This document shows positions 60,772 through 64,000 of a stretch of 64,000 nucleotides of DNA, piece after piece. Below the pieces are notes generated by a model that made no database searches, was not told the origin of the DNA, and worked only from the letters and a program-made list of their open reading frames with translations. The position numbers were made by a program, and so were the translations under genes. Each line of letters starts with the position of its first letter. Within the stretch, counting starts at the first letter, position 1. Origin of the DNA: Erysipelotrichaceae bacterium (GTDB lineage Bacteria > Bacillota_I > Bacilli_A > Acholeplasmatales > Anaeroplasmataceae); NCBI GenBank assembly GCA_015059145.1, contig SVAZ01000002.1, forward strand, positions 62,001-126,000, written 5' to 3'.

Positions 60772-60833
60772 TTCGACATTTTTCGACAATATCGTTATGA
60801 TATCTTATAATTCGACAATCAACATTTGTCGAA
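60772..60833. promoter_or_regulatory. Cluster of four Spo0A boxes upstream of spo0A
   Basis: Perfect 0A cores: TTCGACA at 60772-60778, 60782-60788 and 60811-60817, and TGTCGAA at 60827-60833. The first two are direct repeats 10 bp apart, the helical spacing of a Spo0A dimer. The last two are inverted, and their arms (60809-60817 with 60827-60835, followed by ATTTTATTTTT) could also form the pectinesterase terminator. Autoregulation of spo0A is likely. Confidence 0.75.
60783..60811 (+). promoter_or_regulatory. Distal spo0A promoter inside the 0A boxes
   Basis: -35 TCGACA (60783-60788, the core of box 2), 17-base spacer, -10 TATAAT (60806-60811, touching box 3). The overlap of 0A boxes with both elements suggests direct control by Spo0A. 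Confidence 0.55.
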
Positions 60834-60878
60834 TTATTTTATTTTTAAAAAATATTAATACAAAGTCAAATAAAAGAC

Positions 60879-60907
60879 TTGCATTAGGAAAAATTTTCCA
60901 ATAAGAT
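60879..60907 (+). promoter_or_regulatory. Proximal spo0A promoter
   Basis: -35 TTGCAT (60879-60884), 17-base spacer, -10 TAAGAT (60902-60907). The spacer holds a dyad GGAAAA-A-TTTTCC (60887-60899), a possible binding site. Confidence 0.6.
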
Positions 60908-60932
60908 ATCGAATGAACAGGGAGGAAAGCAT

Positions 60933-61718
60933 ATGGCTAAAATTATTATTGCTGATGACAACAAAGAACTACTATGCATGATTTCAGAATTTCTTAAAAC
61001 TCAACTTGAAATCGAGGTAGTAAAAACATTCACAGGTGGAAAGGATTTATTAAATCACTTAGAAACTGAATCATGTGACATTTTATTATTAGACGTATTT
61101 ATGCCGGAGGTTGACGGTGTTAACGTATTAACAGAGATAAATACTAAAAATAAATATCACAGACCTAAAAAAATCGTTATGCTGACTGCATTCAATTCAG
61201 AATCAATAATTTCAAAATCATCTGAATTAGGAGCCGATTATTTTATAGTTAAGCCAATCGATTTAACAAGCCTTTCAAAAACGATCCAATCATTACTAAA
61301 TGATAGCACTCAAAAGGGTACAACTTATAACCTAAAGAATTCAGCTCCTGTTGGTAATGAGGTTTCATTAGATCATGAGATAACCGAAATACTACATGAA
61401 ATTGGAGTTCCAGCTCATATTAAAGGATATATGTACTTAAGAGAATCTATTACTATGGTTTATAATAATGTAGATATCCTAGGGGGTATAACTAAAATAT
61501 TATATCCTACAGTTGCTAAAAAGTTTAAAACTACATCTTCACGTGTAGAGCGTGCTATCCGTCATTCTATAGAGGTTGCATGGAATAGAGGTAATGTAGA
61601 TGCTATATCTCAAATATTTGCATATACAATCAGCTATAACAAAAGTAAACCTACTAATTCAGAATTTATTGCAATGATTGCTGATAAATTAAGATTAGCT
61701 CATAAGATTGCGTGCTAA
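60933..61718 (+). CDS. spo0A: Spo0A, sporulation master regulator
   Basis: Response regulator that commits cells to sporulation. 261 residues. Receiver domain with the acidic pair (ADD, 8-9), phospho-Asp in [13 protein letters not shown], switch Thr in LTAF and Lys in VKP. The C-terminal Spo0A domain has the hallmark [19 protein letters not shown] and the recognition region [20 protein letters not shown]. Intact in every key residue. GGAGG before the ATG. Confidence 0.98.
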   Translation: MAKIIIADDNKELLCMISEFLKTQLEIEVVKTFTGGKDLLNHLETESCDILLLDVFMPEVDGVNVLTEINTKNKYHRPKKIVMLTAFNSESIISKSSELGADYFIVKPIDLTSLSKTIQSLLNDSTQKGTTYNLKNSAPVGNEVSLDHEITEILHEIGVPAHIKGYMYLRESITMVYNNVDILGGITKILYPTVAKKFKTTSSRVERAIRHSIEVAWNRGNVDAISQIFAYTISYNKSKPTNSEFIAMIADKLRLAHKIAC

Positions 61719-61764
61719 GAATCTTAACACCTATAGTGTATCCAAAATTAAATAGGAATATACG

Positions 61765-61794
61765 AAAGACCTATCAATTATCTGATAGGTCTTT
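61765..61794. terminator. Terminator between convergent spo0A and methyltransferase genes
   Basis: 12-bp perfect stem AAAGACCTATCA / TGATAGGTCTTT (61765-61776 with 61783-61794), 6-base loop; weak T-run, better in the plus direction. Overlaps the methyltransferase stop. Confidence 0.65.
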
Positions 61795-62910
61795 ATTATT
61801 AAATATAAGATTATATAATGTTTGATTTATTTTAGTTTCTTCTATTAAAGCATCAATTTCTTTTTTTATTTTATTATTTGGAGCATTATTAACATATACT
61901 GCTCTAATTAATAAATTTTTAGGCGAGTTTTCTAAATCTACAAACTCCATAACTTGAGTTTTATATCCACAATACTGAAGAATATTGGCTCTGATAGAAT
62001 CTGTAATTATGGCAGAAAATCTTTCTTTTAAAATACCAAATTTATTAATTAAATGTAAATATGATGAATCCATTTGACTATTAATTTCATGCTGACAGCA
62101 TGGTACAGAAAATATATATTTGCATTTCATTCTTATTGCATGATATAAAGCATAATCGGTTGCAGTATCACATGCATGTAATGTAATAATCATATCAATG
62201 TTACTTGACTGCTCGAAGGTTGAAATATCACCCTTTAAAAATTTAAGATTGTTATCATAATGATACTTCTCAGCAATTCTATTACATTCATCTATAACCT
62301 CGTTTTTTAAATCCAGTCCAATGATTTCACATTCCATTTTCTTTACTTCAACTAAATAATAATATAGGATAAAGGTTAAATAGCTTTTACCACATCCAAA
62401 ATCAATTATCTTTAGTTTTTTCTCATCCTTGATATTATCATCTATTATTTCTAAGAAACGATTAATTTGCTTGTACTTATCATATCTAGCCTTTACAACC
62501 TTACCATCGCTAGTCATAACTCCTAAATCTATAAGCGGTGGAATAATCATACCCTCATTTAAAAGATAATTTTTTTTCTTGTTATGGTTAACCTCTAAAA
62601 AACTTTCGTTATTTCTTCTCTTATTAGTTAAAAGCTTACCTTTAGATGTAATTCTGTAACCATAAACATACTCACTAGTGAATATCTCCATATTATTAAA
62701 GTTTACATCTAACATTTCATTAATAAATATTTCCAATTCTTCTTCATTCAAATTTTTATGAAAAACTTGCTTATCTGTAAATAGACTAAATTGATAATAC
62801 GAGGTTTCACCATTCACAACCTTTTGTATTTTTGCTTTGTTGTAATTACTATTTCTTTTAGCACCAGATAATGTACCTTTAACAATTTCTACAGGTAGTT
62901 TAATTTCCAT
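61774..62910 (-). CDS. Class I SAM-dependent methyltransferase, METTL25/Methyltransf_32-like
   Basis: 378 residues. An N-terminal domain of about 150, then a Rossmann core with motif I KIIDFGCGKSYLTF, acidic residue IIGLDLK, and the motif IDMIITLHACDTATDYAL. A later FSVPCCQHE recalls the Cys-Cys-x-His of the METTL25/RRNAD1 group. Substrate unknown. Downstream of the acidic-repeat gene. Confidence 0.82.
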   Translation of the reverse strand: MEIKLPVEIVKGTLSGAKRNSNYNKAKIQKVVNGETSYYQFSLFTDKQVFHKNLNEEELEIFINEMLDVNFNNMEIFTSEYVYGYRITSKGKLLTNKRRNNESFLEVNHNKKKNYLLNEGMIIPPLIDLGVMTSDGKVVKARYDKYKQINRFLEIIDDNIKDEKKLKIIDFGCGKSYLTFILYYYLVEVKKMECEIIGLDLKNEVIDECNRIAEKYHYDNNLKFLKGDISTFEQSSNIDMIITLHACDTATDYALYHAIRMKCKYIFSVPCCQHEINSQMDSSYLHLINKFGILKERFSAIITDSIRANILQYCGYKTQVMEFVDLENSPKNLLIRAVYVNNAPNNKIKKEIDALIEETKINQTLYNLIFNNKDLSDN

Positions 62911-62922
62911 AAATATACCATT

Positions 62923-62948
62923 AAGAGGTTACCACGCGATAACCTCTT
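62923..62948 (-). other. Intergenic hairpin
   Basis: 9-bp stem AAGAGGTTA / TAACCTCTT (62923-62931 with 62940-62948), 8-base loop, no T-run. May be a weak terminator or processing signal between the last two minus-strand genes. Confidence 0.5.
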
Positions 62949-62967
62949 TCCTTATAAATTTATTTTG

Positions 62968-64000
62968 TTATTCGTTACTGCTTTTAGTTGTAGTCTTTCT
63001 AGTTGTAGGTGAGCTAGTAGACTTTCTTGTAGAAGGCGTAGACTTCTTAGCCGAAGTACTAGTACTCTTACTTCCGGTAGTAGTCTTTTTTGATGTTGTA
63101 GAAGTACTTTTCTTAGCTGCTGCTCTTTTCTCTTGAGCAGCCTTTTTTGCAGCATCCTTTAGAGCTTGTGTATAAGCGGCAACATCAACCTTTACAGGGC
63201 CTTTTTTCTTCGTTGGAGTAGGAACATTTTCAACAACCTCCTCAACGCTATCAATTTGTGGCACTTCATCATCTAATTCTTCTGTTTCATCTAAAGAAGC
63301 CTCATTATATTGGACATATTCACCTGTTAATTTATCTTCAACGTACTGAACATATTCCACTTGTTGAGCTTTATAATTCACTTCTTCAGTGACATCTTCA
63401 TATGCCGGTTCTTCAATAACCTCTTCTGCTATCTCTTCAACTGTTGGTTCTTCGATTACCCCTTCTGCTATCTCTTCAACTGTTGGTTCTTCGATTACCT
63501 CTTCTGCTATCTCTTCAACTGTTGGCTCTTCGATTACCTCTTCAGTTATCTCTTCAACTGTTGGCTCTTCGATTACCTCTTCTGCTATCTCTTCAACTGT
63601 TGGTTCTTCAATAACTTCATAATTTGAAGCATCATCTATTACATTACCAAATTCATCAACATAAACTATTTCTTCAACAACTTCTTCGTTTGAAATGTTT
63701 TCAATAACATTTCCATCCTCATCAACATAAACTACTTCTTCAATAACATCTTCTTCAACAATAGAAGGGTCTTTTACTACCTTTTCGATAATCTCTTCTG
63801 TAGGCTCTTCGTTTTCTGAAGAAATAGTTTCTTTAACAATAGCTTCTTCTTTTGTAATTGGTTCCTCTACTTCATTTTTTCTAATTGTAACAACACCAGA
63901 TTTTTTAGGTTTATTATCCCTTTCTGGATCATTTGTAAGAGATTCTATTTTTACGTTATTTAAAACTTTCTTATATTCCTTGTTTTTGCTAAAATCTAAT
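62968..64000 (-). CDS. Acidic-repeat protein with basic Ser/Thr/Lys tail (N-terminus beyond window)
   Basis: The frame stays open from the window edge to 62968, giving 343 C-terminal residues; the N-terminus is missing. In order: a lysine-rich start (SKNKEYKKVLN), two copies of a DE-rich unit (EEVVYVDEDGNVIE and EEIVYVDEFGNVID), five tandem copies of EEPTVEEIAEEVI, a Tyr/Gln stretch (VEYVQYVEDKLTGEYVQY), then about 75 residues of Lys/Ala then Ser/Thr/Lys/Arg (KKAAQEKRAAAKKSTSTTSKK...). Probably disordered; the tail resembles DNA- or nucleoid-binding tails. Function not recognised. A short 62952-63155 frame here is a shadow. Confidence 0.75.
   Translation of the reverse strand, partial: LDFSKNKEYKKVLNNVKIESLTNDPERDNKPKKSGVVTIRKNEVEEPITKEEAIVKETISSENEEPTEEIIEKVVKDPSIVEEDVIEEVVYVDEDGNVIENISNEEVVEEIVYVDEFGNVIDDASNYEVIEEPTVEEIAEEVIEEPTVEEITEEVIEEPTVEEIAEEVIEEPTVEEIAEGVIEEPTVEEIAEEVIEEPAYEDVTEEVNYKAQQVEYVQYVEDKLTGEYVQYNEASLDETEELDDEVPQIDSVEEVVENVPTPTKKKGPVKVDVAAYTQALKDAAKKAAQEKRAAAKKSTSTTSKKTTTGSKSTSTSAKKSTPSTRKSTSSPTTRKTTTKSSNE
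63407..63615. repeat. Five tandem 39-bp coding repeats
   Basis: Full units begin at 63407, 63446, 63485, 63524 and 63563, with a partial sixth. They encode EEPTVEEIAEEVI on the minus strand; changes are few (GGG for GAG in one unit, ACT for GCA in another). Long plus-strand open frames here are artefacts of the repeat. Confidence 0.93.

Noticed and set aside
62952-63155. 67-residue Leu/Arg/Lys-rich minus-strand frame
   Set aside because: Frame-shifted shadow of the Ser/Thr/Lys-rich tail at 62968-63381.
63361-63627. Two long plus-strand frames rich in repeats
   Set aside because: They are antisense to the 39-bp repeat of the minus-strand acidic-repeat gene, which stays open to the window edge.

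Overview
The window is chromosomal DNA of a very AT-rich, endospore-forming, low-GC Gram-positive bacterium. Spo0A, SpoIIID, a SpoIIQ-type M23 protein, Cse60 and a 23-residue SpoVM are all present. UGA is used as a stop codon (tsaE and the HMA gene both end in TGA), so the code is standard and this is not a Mycoplasma-type genome. Gene content and order fit a gut-type member of the class Bacilli near Erysipelotrichales or RF39; this placement is inference. Ribosome binding sites come in two styles, AGGAGG and a GGTGAT box 3-6 bases before the start, and several starts were moved on that basis. I saw no tRNA, rRNA, insertion sequence, prophage or CRISPR array.

Layout. 1-14 kb: end of tsaB, tsaE, a LytTR-DUF3021-ABC exporter unit, two CobW-family GTPases (one with a fourfold His/Cys linker), a TIR-like/TPR protein, a MATE exporter, a TrmH-type methyltransferase, a glycolytic operon (pgk, an HPr-like gene, tpiA) and a metal-pump pair (HMA protein plus P1B ATPase) behind a perfect dyad. 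14-21 kb: hypothetical proteins, dnaE, and an RNPP-like regulator paired with an Ig-like surface protein. 21-33 kb: cse60 and a housekeeping run (nth, dnaD, dapB, rnc, plsX, recG, fakA, rpmB, spoVM, rpe, rsgA, a PASTA-only protein, rlmN). This is the usual Bacillus order, but PrkC has lost its kinase domain and PrpC is absent. 33-44 kb: pheT-pheS behind a Phe T-box, tldE-tldD, yhaM, pullulanase, cca and a YigZ-family gene.

44-48 kb is a sporulation neighbourhood (DUF1146/YwzB, SpoIIQ-like, SpoIIID). Between spoIIQ and spoIIID lies a two-gene cassette: a helical-repeat regulator followed by an exported 82-residue pre-peptide that carries two near-identical 24-residue repeats. Each gene has a perfect Spo0A box upstream. 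This is my best candidate for an undescribed system: a Spo0A-wired peptide signal (or toxin) with its regulator. Upp and RpiB follow.

48-61 kb is a pectin-use locus. One long minus-strand operon encodes a CE12 esterase, a membrane protein, two LplB/LplC-type permeases, an unusually large solute-binding lipoprotein, four further small membrane proteins, an MsmK/UgpC-type ATPase and a GH28 enzyme. It starts from a strong promoter with a cre/LacI-like operator. A CE8 pectinesterase is divergent. None of the three enzymes has a signal peptide, which suggests import of oligogalacturonides followed by cytoplasmic breakdown.

61-64 kb holds spo0A behind four Spo0A boxes and two promoters, a methyltransferase, and the 3' part of an acidic-repeat protein with a basic Ser/Thr/Lys tail that runs off the window.
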